Assembly (NCBI RefSeq): GCF_031884435.1
Contig: NZ_CP134779.1
Coordinates: 6,140,501 to 6,204,500 of the forward strand
Origin: Bosea sp. 685
GTDB taxonomy: Bacteria > Pseudomonadota > Alphaproteobacteria > Rhizobiales > Beijerinckiaceae
Direction: 5' to 3'
Length of the DNA: 64,000 nucleotides
The position numbers and the translations under genes were made by a program. Below are positions 8,546-19,151 of this stretch, one piece after another. The first letter of the stretch is position 1. Each line of letters begins with the position of its first letter. The notes beneath the pieces were generated by a model. The model was not told where the DNA came from and searched no databases. It worked only from the letters and a program-made list of their open reading frames with translations.

Positions 8546-9720
8546 CTGCTTCCCCCCAGCCGACCGGGCAACGCTATGCGCCGCTCGACATGCTCGCCCG
8601 CCTCGTCGCCTTCGATACGGTCAGCCATAAATCCAATCTCGATCTGATCGCCTTCGTCGAGGACTACCTCGCCGGCTGGGGCGTCGCCTCCATACGCATC
8701 CCCAATGCGACCGGGGACAAGGCGGCGCTCTTCGCCACCATCGGTCCGCAGGATCGCGGCGGCGTCCTGCTCTCGGGCCATACCGACGTCGTTCCGGTCG
8801 AGGGCCAGGCCTGGAGCCGCGATCCGTTCACGCTGCATGTCGAGGGCGGCCGGGCCTATGGCCGTGGCGCCGTCGACATGAAGGGCTTCATTGCGCTGGC
8901 GCTGGCGCTGGTGCCGGATTTCCTCGCCGCCGATCTCAAGACGCCGATCCATCTGTTCTTCTCCTATGACGAGGAGGTCACGTGCCTTGGCGTAGTCGAC
9001 GGCATCGCGCGGATGGGTAAGGACCTGCCGCGGCCGCGCGCCGTCATCGTCGGCGAGCCGACCTCGCTCGACCTCGCCGACGCGCATAAAGGCATCCGCA
9101 CCTTCTTCACCACGATCACCGGTGTTGCGGCGCATTCGTCGAAACCGCATCTGGGCGCCAGCGCCGTCCATGCCGGCACGCGTCTGGCGGCCGGGCTGGT
9201 GGCGATGGCCGATGAGCGGGAAGGCAGGCTCGACCCGAGCGGCCGCTTCGACCCGCCCTACGACACCGTCCATGTCGGCAAGTTCCATGGCGGCATCGCC
9301 CGCAACATCCTGGCCGATCGCTGCGACCTGTCCTGGGAGGTGCGCACCTTGCCGGGCTCGGATCCCGACGATGTGCCGGCGCGCTTCAAAGCCCTCTCGG
9401 ACGAAGTTCTCGGCCGGATGCGCAAGACTGCGCCCTCGGCGGCCATCGAGACGGTGATGAGCTCGGATGTGCCCGGCCTCGCGCCCGATCCAGGATCGGA
9501 AGCCGAGACGCTGGTAATGCGGCTCGCCGGCCGCAACAGCACCATCGCGGTCGCCTATGCCACCGAGGCCGGCCATTTCCAGCGCGCCGGCTTAGCCACC
9601 ATCGTCTGTGGCCCGGGCTCGATCGACCAGGCCCATCAGCCCGACGAGTTCATCACGTTGGAGCAGTTCGCTGCCGGCGAAGCCTTCATGCGCAGGCTGC
9701 TGGCGGAATGCCGGAGGTAA
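8542..9720 (+). CDS. argE: Acetylornithine deacetylase (M20 peptidase family)
   Basis: The 392-residue protein carries the M20 metal-binding motifs SGHTDVVPVEGQ (about residue 79) and GRGAVDMKGFIA (about 110), and the catalytic region YDEEVTCLG with the GEPTSLD signature. It removes the acetyl group from N-acetylornithine in arginine synthesis. The frame opens with TTG at 8542, overlapping the apaG stop; an ATG at 8590 would also leave the fold intact. argB, argF and argD are also in this window but scattered. The specificity within M20 is inferred from overall likeness to ArgE. Confidence 0.87.
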   Translation: MTASPQPTGQRYAPLDMLARLVAFDTVSHKSNLDLIAFVEDYLAGWGVASIRIPNATGDKAALFATIGPQDRGGVLLSGHTDVVPVEGQAWSRDPFTLHVEGGRAYGRGAVDMKGFIALALALVPDFLAADLKTPIHLFFSYDEEVTCLGVVDGIARMGKDLPRPRAVIVGEPTSLDLADAHKGIRTFFTTITGVAAHSSKPHLGASAVHAGTRLAAGLVAMADEREGRLDPSGRFDPPYDTVHVGKFHGGIARNILADRCDLSWEVRTLPGSDPDDVPARFKALSDEVLGRMRKTAPSAAIETVMSSDVPGLAPDPGSEAETLVMRLAGRNSTIAVAYATEAGHFQRAGLATIVCGPGSIDQAHQPDEFITLEQFAAGEAFMRRLLAECRR

Positions 9721-9744
9721 TCGGGCGTAGCGCTGAATGAAGAG

Positions 9745-9790
9745 GCGCGGGGAACCCCTCTCCCGGATGGGAGAGGGGCAGGGGTGAGGG
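9745..9790 (+). repeat. REP-like palindromic element, intact copy
   Basis: This 46-base unit has a 10-base perfect hairpin (9755-9764 with 9769-9778, loop GGAT) flanked by GCGCGGGGAA and CAGGGGTGAGGG. A second copy in opposite orientation starts 105 bases downstream and is split by an insertion sequence. The two copies agree at 43 of 46 positions, and two of the three differences are a compensating base-pair change in the stem (C-G to T-A). It lies just after argE and could also act as a transcript-stabilising or terminating hairpin. Confidence 0.85.
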
Positions 9791-9920
9791 CAGGCCAGAC
9801 AACCAGATCGCGCAAGCGGCTCCGCATCGCCTCCCATGCTTTCAGGATGAAGCCGGCGCCGCGGCTCAGTCGCGCCCCAACAATCAGCGGCAGGCCCTCA
9901 TCCCTGCCCTTCTCCCATCC

Positions 9921-11063
9921 GGATTTCTCTGCGAAAGGGCCCTGGCGTTGAGGTTTGATTGCTGATTCACTTCGCTCGGGTGCGGCGGGGTGATCGGCAT
10001 GTCGGATCAGATGTCTTTGGCTGAGGCGTTTTTGGACCCACGCCTGGGTGCGAACGCGAAGCTTGCGAAGATCGATGGGCTGATCGCGTGGGATCGGCTG
10101 GCGCCCTTGGCCGGCAAGCTGCGCCAGGCTGAGACGGGCAGGCCGCCTTACGCGCCGCTTGCGATGCTCAAGGCGCTCTATCTGCAGGCGCTTTACGATT
10201 TGTCGGATCCCGGCCTGGAGGAGGCGCTGCTGGACCGGCTGTCGTTTCGACGTTTCTGCGGGTTTGCGCTCGATGGCGGCACGCCCGACGAGACGACCTT
10301 GTGCCGCTTTCGGCTGGCGGCAGCGCAGGCGGGCGTGCTCGAGGCCTGCTTTGCCGAGATCGGCGCGCAGCTCTCGGCCAAGGGTCTGATCCTGAAGAAG
10401 GGCACATTGCTCGACGCCACAATCGTTCAGGCGACGCATGCTGCCCCGTCACGCGAAGCCGGGCTGGGCAAGGGCCACCCCCGTGAACCCGGCGCCGACT
10501 GGGGCAAGAAGAACGGCAAGGCCCATTTCGGCTACAAGCTGCATGTCGGCGTCGACGAGGGCTCGGGCCTGATCCGCACGGCGCTCGTGACCTCGGCGCG
10601 GATACAGGACGTCGAGATGGCCCCAGGGCTCGTCAGCGGCGACGAGGCCGCCGTCTATGCCGATCGCGGCTATGAGAGCAAGGCCCAGCGCGCCGCCCTG
10701 AAGGCCTTGGGCATCAAGGACCGGATCATGCATCGCCGGCACAAGCACATCGCTGTCCTGCCGCGCTGGCTGCAGCGCCGCAACGCCCTGATCGCGCGCC
10801 GCCGCGCTCCCGTCGAAGCTGTCTTCAGCGCCATGAAGCGCCTCTATGGCAAAGCCCGGACGCGATGCCACTCGTTCGTCGCCAACACCGCAGACCTGAT
10901 TGCCTTCGCAACCGTCTACAATCTCCGGCGCGCCACCATCATCGCAGGCGGCTGAACCAGGTCGACTGCGAGCTCTCCAAGCCAACCGCTGAAGACCGCC
11001 CGTCACAGGCGAACAATCCGCCGTCAAAATATCAGTCCTCAGCCGCGTTTCGCAGAGGAATCC
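9921..11063 (+). mobile_element. IS5-like insertion sequence, complete, 1143 bp
   Basis: The ends are imperfect inverted repeats: GGATTTCTCTGCGAAA at 9921-9936, and its near complement at 11048-11063 (15 of 16 identical). The direct repeat ATCC flanks both sides (9917-9920 and 11064-11067). One intact transposase gene fills most of the element. The target duplication equals the loop of a REP-like hairpin. The intact ends, duplication and open frame suggest a recent and possibly active insertion. Confidence 0.9.
9999..10955 (+). CDS. IS5-family transposase (IS5-type DDE)
   Basis: The protein (318 residues from the ATG at 9999; a GTG at 9990 would add three) has the IS5 layout. There is an N-terminal DUF772-like domain (GRPPYAPLAMLKALYLQALY, then LSDPGLEEALLDRLSFRRF) followed by a DDE domain. 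The likely catalytic residues lie in LLDATIVQA, VYADRGYES and RRAPVEAVFSAMKRLYGKAR. The frame is uninterrupted and of normal length. It moves the element bounded at 9921-11063. Confidence 0.93.
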   Translation: MSDQMSLAEAFLDPRLGANAKLAKIDGLIAWDRLAPLAGKLRQAETGRPPYAPLAMLKALYLQALYDLSDPGLEEALLDRLSFRRFCGFALDGGTPDETTLCRFRLAAAQAGVLEACFAEIGAQLSAKGLILKKGTLLDATIVQATHAAPSREAGLGKGHPREPGADWGKKNGKAHFGYKLHVGVDEGSGLIRTALVTSARIQDVEMAPGLVSGDEAAVYADRGYESKAQRAALKALGIKDRIMHRRHKHIAVLPRWLQRRNALIARRRAPVEAVFSAMKRLYGKARTRCHSFVANTADLIAFATVYNLRRATIIAGG

Positions 11064-11208
11064 ATCCGGGAGAAGGGTTCCCCGCGCTTTGTCGTGAACC
11101 CGCGCGCGCTGAAAGTCCCGCCGGCTCATCGCCGCGAGGGTTTCGGGTCTGGCTTTGTGCGTATCCTGAAGCGGACATGCGGAGCCGTTTGACGCTTTGG
11201 CCGTCGCC

Positions 11209-12216
11209 TTACTCCGCCGCCGGCAGCCCAGCCTCGACCTCCGACGCCTCAAAGGTATAGCGCCGCGAGCAGAATTCGCAGGTCACGCCGAGCGTGCCGT
11301 CATCGGCGACCATCGCCTTGCGATCCTCGGCTGAAAAGCCGCGCAGCATGCCGAGCACGCGCTCGCGTGAGCAGCGGCAGGCCTCCTGCACCACGACCGG
11401 CTCGAAGACGCGCGCACCGCGCTCATGGAACAGGCGGTAGAGCAGGCGCTCGCTCTCCAGCATCGGGTCGAGCAATTCATGGTCCTCGACCGTCTCGACC
11501 AGCGAGCGTGCCTCGGCCCAGGAATCGTCGCTGATGCCGTCCGGGTCGGTGCTGCTCAGGATCTCATGGCCTTCAGGCGCATCGCCGGGGTGAAGATCGG
11601 CGGCGCGCAGGCGATCGACCGAATGCGGCATGAACTGCACGAGCAATCCGCCGGCGCGCCATTCCCGGCCCGCGCCGGTGACGACGCTGCCGACGCCGAG
11701 CCGGATGCGGCTGGGAATCTGCTCCGACTGGCGGAAATACTGATGCGCCGCCTCTTCCAGGCTCTGCCGGTTCAGAGTGACGACGCCCTGATAGCGCGTG
11801 GTCTGCGAGCCCTGGTCGACCGTCATGGCGAGATGGCCTTCGCCGAGCAGGTCGCCGGTGCTCAGATTGCCCGAGGCCACGGCCTGCTCCAGCTTGGCCT
11901 CGTCGATATGCGCGACGGCGCGGTAGGTGTCGGGCGCGTTGAAATCGACCACCATCATCGAGATCGGCCCGTCGCTCTTGGTCTGGAGCTGGAAGCGGCC
12001 CTCGAATTTCAACGCCGTCCCGAGCAGCACGGTCAGCGCCGCCGCCTCGCCGAGCACGCGCGAGACGGCTTCCGGATAATCGTGCCGGCCGAGAATGGTG
12101 TCGATCGAGGGGCCGAGCCGCACGACGCGGCCGCGCACGTCGAGATCGGGCACCGTGAACGGCACCACCCGGTCGTCGAGCACGGCGACGCCTGCCCCCG
12201 GATCCTCAGCCGCCAT
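11209..12216 (-). CDS. hslO: Hsp33 redox-regulated chaperone
   Basis: The 335-residue protein is a cytosolic holdase switched on by oxidation. The C-terminal zinc-binding cysteines are all present: Cys280 and Cys282 (CRC) and Cys313 and Cys316 (CEFC). The N-terminal part shows VRGRVVRLG and the EAAALTVLLGTALKFEGRFQ segment typical of Hsp33. The start was set to the ATG at 12216 because the conserved part begins there and it overlaps the argF stop (TGATG). The longer open frame upstream is not conserved. The coupling to arginine genes is common in this bacterial order. Confidence 0.92.
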   Translation of the reverse strand: MAAEDPGAGVAVLDDRVVPFTVPDLDVRGRVVRLGPSIDTILGRHDYPEAVSRVLGEAAALTVLLGTALKFEGRFQLQTKSDGPISMMVVDFNAPDTYRAVAHIDEAKLEQAVASGNLSTGDLLGEGHLAMTVDQGSQTTRYQGVVTLNRQSLEEAAHQYFRQSEQIPSRIRLGVGSVVTGAGREWRAGGLLVQFMPHSVDRLRAADLHPGDAPEGHEILSSTDPDGISDDSWAEARSLVETVEDHELLDPMLESERLLYRLFHERGARVFEPVVVQEACRCSRERVLGMLRGFSAEDRKAMVADDGTLGVTCEFCSRRYTFEASEVEAGLPAAE

Positions 12217-13163
12217 CAGGCGGAGACTCCGCCGAAGCACCAGGCCAGGATGCCCTTCTGCGCGTGCAGGCGGTTCTCGGCCTCGTCGAACACAGCCGAT
12301 TGCGGCCCGTCCATCACCGAATCGGTGACCTCCTCGCCGCGGCTCGCCGGCAGGCAATGCATGAAGATCGCGTCCTTCTCGGCACGGTCGAGCAGGCGGT
12401 CGTCGACCTGGTAGGGCCGCAGCAGATTGTGGCGCGTGCCTTCCTCGTCACCCATCGAGACCCAGCAATCGGTGATGACGCAATCGGCGCCCTCGACCGC
12501 CGCTTCCGGCCGCGTCGTCAGCTTCACCCTGGCGCCCTGGTCACGCGCCCAATCGAGCAGCGCCGGCGGCGGCGCCAATTCCTCGGGCGTCGCGATGGCC
12601 AGCTCGAAATCGAGCCGGCCGGCGGCATGAACCCAGGAGGTCAGGACATTGTTGGTGTCGCCGGTCCAGGCGATGCGCTTGCCCTTGATCGACCCCTTGC
12701 GCTCCTCGAAGGTCATGACGTCGGCCATGACCTGGCAGGGATGCTGGCGCTTGGTCAGCCCGTTGATCACCGGCACGGTCGCATATTTCGACATCTCGAC
12801 CACGGAATCATGATCGAGCATGCGGATCATGATCGCGTCGACATAACGCGAGAGCACGCGGGCCGTATCGGCGATGGTCTCGCGCTCGCCGAGTTCGATC
12901 TCCTGGCCGGTCACCATCATCGGCGAACCGCCGAGTTCGCGGATGCCGACATCGAAGGAGACACGGGTGCGCAGGGAGGGCTGCTCGAAGATCATGGCGA
13001 TGACCTTGCCTTCGAGCAGACGATCTCCGGCTGCATCAGGGGTGCGCCGACGCGCCTTGATCTCTTCGCCGGCGCGCAGGATGGCGCGCAATTCCTTGGT
13101 CGAGAAATCGGAGATGTCGAGGAAATGGCGCGTCACGGGCGCTTCCTTCAGGTCTTGGGTCAT
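12216..13163 (-). CDS. argF: Ornithine carbamoyltransferase
   Basis: The 315-residue enzyme joins ornithine and carbamoyl phosphate to give citrulline. It shows the carbamoyl-phosphate motif in the variant SLRTRVSF (residues about 60-67), where many family members have STRTR. It also shows [11 protein letters not shown] (HPCQ motif), the ornithine-binding region SMGDEEG and the signature [11 protein letters not shown]. It lies between argD (32 nt upstream) and hslO (1 nt overlap), and the three appear to form one minus-strand operon. Confidence 0.95.
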   Translation of the reverse strand: MTQDLKEAPVTRHFLDISDFSTKELRAILRAGEEIKARRRTPDAAGDRLLEGKVIAMIFEQPSLRTRVSFDVGIRELGGSPMMVTGQEIELGERETIADTARVLSRYVDAIMIRMLDHDSVVEMSKYATVPVINGLTKRQHPCQVMADVMTFEERKGSIKGKRIAWTGDTNNVLTSWVHAAGRLDFELAIATPEELAPPPALLDWARDQGARVKLTTRPEAAVEGADCVITDCWVSMGDEEGTRHNLLRPYQVDDRLLDRAEKDAIFMHCLPASRGEEVTDSVMDGPQSAVFDEAENRLHAQKGILAWCFGGVSA

Positions 13164-13194
13164 GGCAAGTCTTGGGTCATGAAAAGAGCGGGGC

Positions 13195-14418
13195 TTATTC
13201 GGCGGCGGGGCGCTTCAGCGTGGCTTCGACGCCGCGCGCGGCCTGGTCGAGCCGCGAGACCGCCTCGGAGACCTCGGCATCGCTGATGATCAAGGGCGGC
13301 AACAAGCGCACGACATTGTCGCCGGCGGCGACGACGAGCAGGCCGGCGGCCCGCGCCTCCGCGACGAAATCGGTGTTCGGCGTAATGAGCTTCAGCCCGA
13401 GCATCAGCCCCTCCCCGCGAATCTCCTCGATCACGTCGGGATGCTGGTCCTTGAGCTGGGCCAGCGACTGGCGCAGCCGCAGGCTGGTCTGCGCCACCTT
13501 TTCGATGAAGCCATCCCCGAGAATGACATCGAGCACGGCGTTGCCGACCGCCATGGCGAGCGGGTTGCCGCCAAACGTGGTGCCGTGCGTGCCGAGCGTC
13601 ATGCCCGAGGCCGCCTCTTCGGTCGCCAGGCAGGCGCCCATCGGGAAGCCGCCGCCGATACCCTTGGCGATCGACATGATGTCGGGCGCCACACCGGCAT
13701 GCTCATAGGAGAAGAACTTGCCGGTGCGGCCGACGCCGGTCTGGATCTCGTCGAAGATCAGCATCAGGCCGTGCTCGTCGCAGAGCTCGCGCAGCTGCCG
13801 CAGCATGCGCGGCGGCACCGAACGCAGGCCGCCCTCGCCCTGGATCGGCTCGATCATCAAGGCTGCGGTCTCCGGGCCGATCACGGCCTTCAGCGCCTTT
13901 TCGTCGTCGAACGGCACCTGGTCGAAGCCGTCGACCTTGGGGCCGAAACCGTCGATGTATTTCTGCTGGCCGCCGGCGGCGATGGTCGCCAGCGTCCGGC
14001 CGTGGAAGGCGCCCTCGAAGGTGATGATGCGATAGCGCTCGGGATGACCCTTCGCGGCATGGTACTTCCGCGCCATCTTGATGGCGCACTCATTCGCCTC
14101 GGCGCCCGAATTGGTGAAGAAGACGCGCTCCGCGAAGGTCGCCTCGCAGAGCCGGCGCGCCAGCTTCTCGCCATCGGGCATCGTGTAGAGGTTGGAGGTG
14201 TGCCAGATCTTGCCCGCCTGCTCGGTCAGGGCCTTGACCAGATGCGGATGGGCGTGGCCGAGCGAGTTGACGGCGATACCGGCGCCAAAATCGAGATAGC
14301 GCGTGCCGTCACTGGTGATCGCCCAAGCGCCTTCGCCGCGCTCGAAGGCGACGGGGGCGCGGGCATAGGTCGGCAGCAATACGGACGGGACAGTGGAAGC
14401 AGTAACGGCGGATGACAT
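13195..14418 (-). CDS. argD: Acetylornithine aminotransferase
   Basis: The 407-residue class III PLP aminotransferase converts N-acetylglutamate semialdehyde to N-acetylornithine. Visible motifs are [18 protein letters not shown], the [16 protein letters not shown] cofactor region, [14 protein letters not shown] and the PLP lysine in [15 protein letters not shown]. The open frame extends 26 codons further upstream, but conservation begins at MSSAVTAS, so the ATG at 14418 is used. It is the first structural gene of the argD-argF-hslO operon and is preceded by a long leader with its own promoter. Confidence 0.93.
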   Translation of the reverse strand: MSSAVTASTVPSVLLPTYARAPVAFERGEGAWAITSDGTRYLDFGAGIAVNSLGHAHPHLVKALTEQAGKIWHTSNLYTMPDGEKLARRLCEATFAERVFFTNSGAEANECAIKMARKYHAAKGHPERYRIITFEGAFHGRTLATIAAGGQQKYIDGFGPKVDGFDQVPFDDEKALKAVIGPETAALMIEPIQGEGGLRSVPPRMLRQLRELCDEHGLMLIFDEIQTGVGRTGKFFSYEHAGVAPDIMSIAKGIGGGFPMGACLATEEAASGMTLGTHGTTFGGNPLAMAVGNAVLDVILGDGFIEKVAQTSLRLRQSLAQLKDQHPDVIEEIRGEGLMLGLKLITPNTDFVAEARAAGLLVVAAGDNVVRLLPPLIISDAEVSEAVSRLDQAARGVEATLKRPAAE

Positions 14419-14521
14419 GGAGACGGTCCTCGCGACGGGGCGGATGAGAACGGAAGGGCGCTGAGCTTGAACGACAATCTGGGCGCGAGCCGGCATCTTG
14501 CCAGCATCATGCGACCCGACG

Positions 14522-14537
14522 GCGACGTTATCGTCGC
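14522..14537 (-). promoter_or_regulatory. Hairpin around the leader-peptide stop codon
   Basis: On the minus strand GCGACG pairs with CGTCGC around the loop ATAA, which contains the leader stop codon TAA. A second GCGACG, in the other CGA-CGA pair of the leader frame (about 14556-14561), could compete for the same CGTCGC partner. Two mutually exclusive structures are therefore possible. Confidence 0.4.
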
Positions 14538-14605
14538 AGCCAGTTCCCGATCTCTCGTCGCGCCGTCATCCGCATCGCAGGAGGACCCTGATCCGTCAAA
14601 AACAT
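14528..14605 (-). CDS. Putative arginine-rich leader peptide upstream of argD
   Basis: A 25-codon frame starts with ATG at 14605, about 28 nt after the predicted transcription start, and ends with TAA at 14528. Five residues are arginine (positions 12, 16, 17, 24 and 25). Four of these are CGA codons in two adjacent pairs, the second directly before the stop, whereas neighbouring genes mostly use CGC. The stop codon lies in the loop of a 6-base hairpin (14522-14537). This is the layout expected of ribosome-mediated attenuation by arginine. The ribosome site is weak and I know of no described homologue, so this is a hypothesis. Confidence 0.35.
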   Translation of the reverse strand: MFLTDQGPPAMRMTARREIGNWLRR

Positions 14606-14609
14606 AAGC

Positions 14610-14627
14610 GCCGCCCAAAAGGGCGGC
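14610..14627 (-). promoter_or_regulatory. 5'-proximal stem-loop in the argD leader
   Basis: GCCGCCC (14610-14616) and GGGCGGC (14621-14627) form a perfect 7-base stem with a 4-base loop, only about 6 nt from the predicted transcription start. A short T-rich stretch follows on the minus strand. It may stabilise the transcript or hide the leader ribosome site; it is too close to the start for a normal terminator. Confidence 0.45.
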
Positions 14628-14639
14628 CCGACAAGGTTG

Positions 14640-14668
14640 ACTATGCAAAAGCGGCTGGGCGCTGTCAA
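14640..14668 (-). promoter_or_regulatory. Sigma70-like promoter for argD-argF-hslO
   Basis: On the minus strand a perfect -35 box TTGACA (14663-14668) is followed by a 17-base spacer and a -10 box CATAGT (14640-14645, 4 of 6 matches). The predicted start near 14633 gives a leader of about 215 nt before argD. No other minus-strand gene lies between this promoter and argD. Confidence 0.6.
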
Positions 14669-14968
14669 TTGCGCCGCAAGCGGTTTCATGCCGCAACGTA
14701 AGCGTTGCCGAATGGATTCACTTGACGGGACATTTGCGAATGGCCTGGGGAAAAGCCGTTTTCTGATTCGCGGACTCTTGTCGCCGAGTCCCGCCATCTT
14801 GTATGATCTCGTCAGTCAGATACGACATCTCGTGCGGCGTCCCCTGTATCGTCAGTTCCGGGTGTAACAGCTTCCGTTGAGCAACGGACGCTGCCGGTCA
14901 TGGATTCCGTCATGAGCCACCCTAGCCTGGGCCCGCGAGGGGCTGGGCGGAGACGATAGGTGAAGCCG

Positions 14969-15523
14969 ATGAACGAAGCCGGAGCATGGACGGAAGAACG
15001 CGTCGAGCTTCTCAAGAAGCTCTGGAGCGACGGCCTGAGCGCCAGCCAGATCGCGGGTGAGCTCGGCAGCGTCACGCGCAATGCCGTGATCGGAAAAGTC
15101 CACCGTCTCGGCCTGTCCGGCCGGGCCAAGAATCCGGCCGCGGCGAGCACGCCGCGCGCCAGCACGCCGCGCAAGGCGCCGACCCGCTCGCCGAGCCATC
15201 CGATGGCTGGCGCCCATCCCGGCATGACGCGTGGCAACAATGCGCTGGCTCCGCAATATGCTGCCGAGGCGGACGCCGAAGCCGAGCAGGAGACGGTTCT
15301 CTCCGAGGATGTGGTGGTGCCGTTCTCCGAACGCGTCACCATCATGGACCTGCGCGAATATATGTGCCGCTGGCCGATGGGCGATCCCACGACACCGGAA
15401 TTCCGCTTCTGCGGCGGCCGTTCGCAGACCGGCATGCCCTATTGCACCTACCACTCGCGCATCGCCTACCAGCCGGCGGCGGATCGCAGGCGCGACCGCA
15501 GCAAGATGGCCGGACGGGGCTGA
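14969..15523 (+). CDS. gcrA: GcrA cell-cycle regulator
   Basis: The protein has the GcrA N-terminal DNA-binding region (residues about 5-50: WTEERVELLKKLWSDGLSAS, then VTRNAVIGKVHRLGLSGR). A variable linker and a conserved C-terminus follow (CRWPMGDPTTPEFRFCGG and MPYCTYHSRIAYQP, with paired cysteines). GcrA binds sigma70 RNA polymerase and activates promoters methylated at GANTC by CcrM, and it is confined to alphaproteobacteria. The ATG at 14969 gives 184 residues; a GTG at 14960 with a GGAG site is an alternative start. It is monocistronic. Confidence 0.95.
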   Translation: MNEAGAWTEERVELLKKLWSDGLSASQIAGELGSVTRNAVIGKVHRLGLSGRAKNPAAASTPRASTPRKAPTRSPSHPMAGAHPGMTRGNNALAPQYAAEADAEAEQETVLSEDVVVPFSERVTIMDLREYMCRWPMGDPTTPEFRFCGGRSQTGMPYCTYHSRIAYQPAADRRRDRSKMAGRG

Positions 15524-15539
15524 GGCTCAATAGCAAGTC

Positions 15540-15568
15540 AGGCGCTCGGCTTCTTCCGCTGAGCGCCT
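15540..15568 (+). terminator. Stem-loop after gcrA
   Basis: AGGCGCTC (15540-15547) and GAGCGCCT (15561-15568) pair perfectly across a 13-base loop, 17 nt after the gcrA stop. There is no clear T-run, so termination here is plausible but unproven. Confidence 0.4.
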
Positions 15569-15587
15569 CTAGACCATGCTGCTTCTG

Positions 15588-15658
15588 CGCGGAAACGCGC
15601 CGCCATCCCGGATCTGCCCGCTAACGCGGCTTGCCCGGGATGACGGCGCGTTTCCGCG
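15588..15658. repeat. Long imperfect palindrome between gcrA and oxyR
   Basis: Two 24-base arms (15588-15611 and 15635-15658) are inverted copies with one mismatch, separated by 23 bases. The inner text (CCCGGGATGACGG and ACGCGGCTTG) recurs in part at 22143-22183 and 48789-48895. It is therefore a member of a dispersed intergenic repeat family rather than a simple terminator. Confidence 0.75.
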
Positions 15659-15668
15659 TTTGCGGGCT

Positions 15669-16574
15669 CTATGACCGAGCGGCCCCGGCCGACAGGCGCA
15701 CAGCTTCGGAAATCTGCGAAAACTGCTTGGATAGCGGGCTCGTCTTGCGCCAGACCATACCGATCGTGCGCGATGGCTGGGGTGGCTTGAAGCGTGTGAT
15801 CGAGACCGAGGCCGAGCGCGTCTCGACCGCCACGGCCATTTCCGGGATCAAGGTGATCCCCAGACCCGCATCGACCATCTGCACCAGTGTCGACAGCGAG
15901 CTTGCATCCAGCAGGTCGCGCGACTGCACCGCACGCGGGTTCTTGTTGCAGAACGAGAGGGCTTGCTCGCGAAAGCAGTGCCCTTCCTCCAGCAGCAGCA
16001 ACCGCATTTCGCGGAGAGCTTCGGGATGGGGAGCGGGTTTGCCCTCGTCCTCGCGCGGCCGGACGAGGACGAAGCTTTCCGTGAAGAGGGTGGTTTCGGT
16101 CAATGAAGGCTCCGATACCGGCAAGGCGACAATCGCCATGTCGAGCCGGCCTTCATTCAGTTCCTGAACCAGCTTCGGTGTCAGCGTCTCCCTGACATGC
16201 AGGTCAAGGCCGTCATAGAGACGGTTCAGCTCGCCGATGAGGCTTGGCAGCAGATAGGGCGCGACCGTCGGTATCACGCCGATGCGCAGCCGCGCGACCA
16301 GCCCGCCGCGGGAGCTGCGCGCATAGTCTTCCAGCTCCTCGAGCGAACGCAGGATCTCCTTGCTGCGCAGGGCGATCTCTTCGCCGAAGCTCGTCAAGCG
16401 AAGCTGGCGCCTGTCTCTCTCGAAGAGCTCGGCGCCGAGCTCTTCCTCGAAGGCCTTTATCTGCATCGAGAGGGCCGGCTGGGAGATGGCGCAGCTCTCC
16501 GCCGCGCGTCCGAAGTGACCGTGGCGTGTCAGCGCCTCGAAATAGCGCAGCTGCTTCAGTGTCAGGTTCGTCAT
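15669..16574 (-). CDS. oxyR: Hydrogen-peroxide-sensing LysR regulator OxyR
   Basis: The 301-residue LysR protein has an N-terminal helix-turn-helix (residues 1-60). The redox pair is Cys200 and Cys209 in LEEGHCFREQALSFC, the position and spacing of the OxyR disulfide switch. It is divergent from katG, its classical target. When peroxide forms the disulfide, OxyR activates katG and commonly controls its own gene. The identification is firm. Confidence 0.94.
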   Translation of the reverse strand: MTNLTLKQLRYFEALTRHGHFGRAAESCAISQPALSMQIKAFEEELGAELFERDRRQLRLTSFGEEIALRSKEILRSLEELEDYARSSRGGLVARLRIGVIPTVAPYLLPSLIGELNRLYDGLDLHVRETLTPKLVQELNEGRLDMAIVALPVSEPSLTETTLFTESFVLVRPREDEGKPAPHPEALREMRLLLLEEGHCFREQALSFCNKNPRAVQSRDLLDASSLSTLVQMVDAGLGITLIPEMAVAVETRSASVSITRFKPPQPSRTIGMVWRKTSPLSKQFSQISEAVRLSAGAARS

Positions 16575-19033
<2,459 letters not shown>

Positions 19034-19042
19034 TCCAGGCGT

Positions 19043-19080
19043 AAAAAGCCTTCAGCGGCCGTCTTTGACGGCCGCTGAAG
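19043..19080 (-). terminator. Intrinsic terminator for the aap operon, shared with katG
   Basis: Two perfect 14-base arms (19050-19063 and 19067-19080) pair around a 3-base loop. On the minus strand the stem is followed by T5 (19043-19047), the form of a factor-independent terminator for aapM. It also lies 16 nt after the katG stop on the plus strand and may end both convergent transcripts. Confidence 0.8.
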
Positions 19081-19151
19081 CACATCCGATTATAAATCTT
19101 GAGCCCCGAACCTGGTAGTGCCGGCTCGTTGAAGACTGGGCCATGCAGGTT

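Larger units (their letters stand above)
9895..11087 (-). repeat. Second REP-like copy, interrupted by an insertion sequence
   Basis: The left part (9895-9920) and right part (11064-11087, which includes the duplicated ATCC) rejoin into a 46-base unit that is the reverse complement of the copy at 9745-9790. In the rejoined unit CCCTTCTCCC and GGGAGAAGGG pair perfectly around the loop ATCC. The insertion sequence occupies exactly that loop. Confidence 0.85.

Noticed and set aside
14610..14627. Factor-independent terminator in front of argD
   Set aside because: The stem is only about 6 nt from the predicted transcription start and the following T-run is broken, so it is listed as a leader stem-loop instead.
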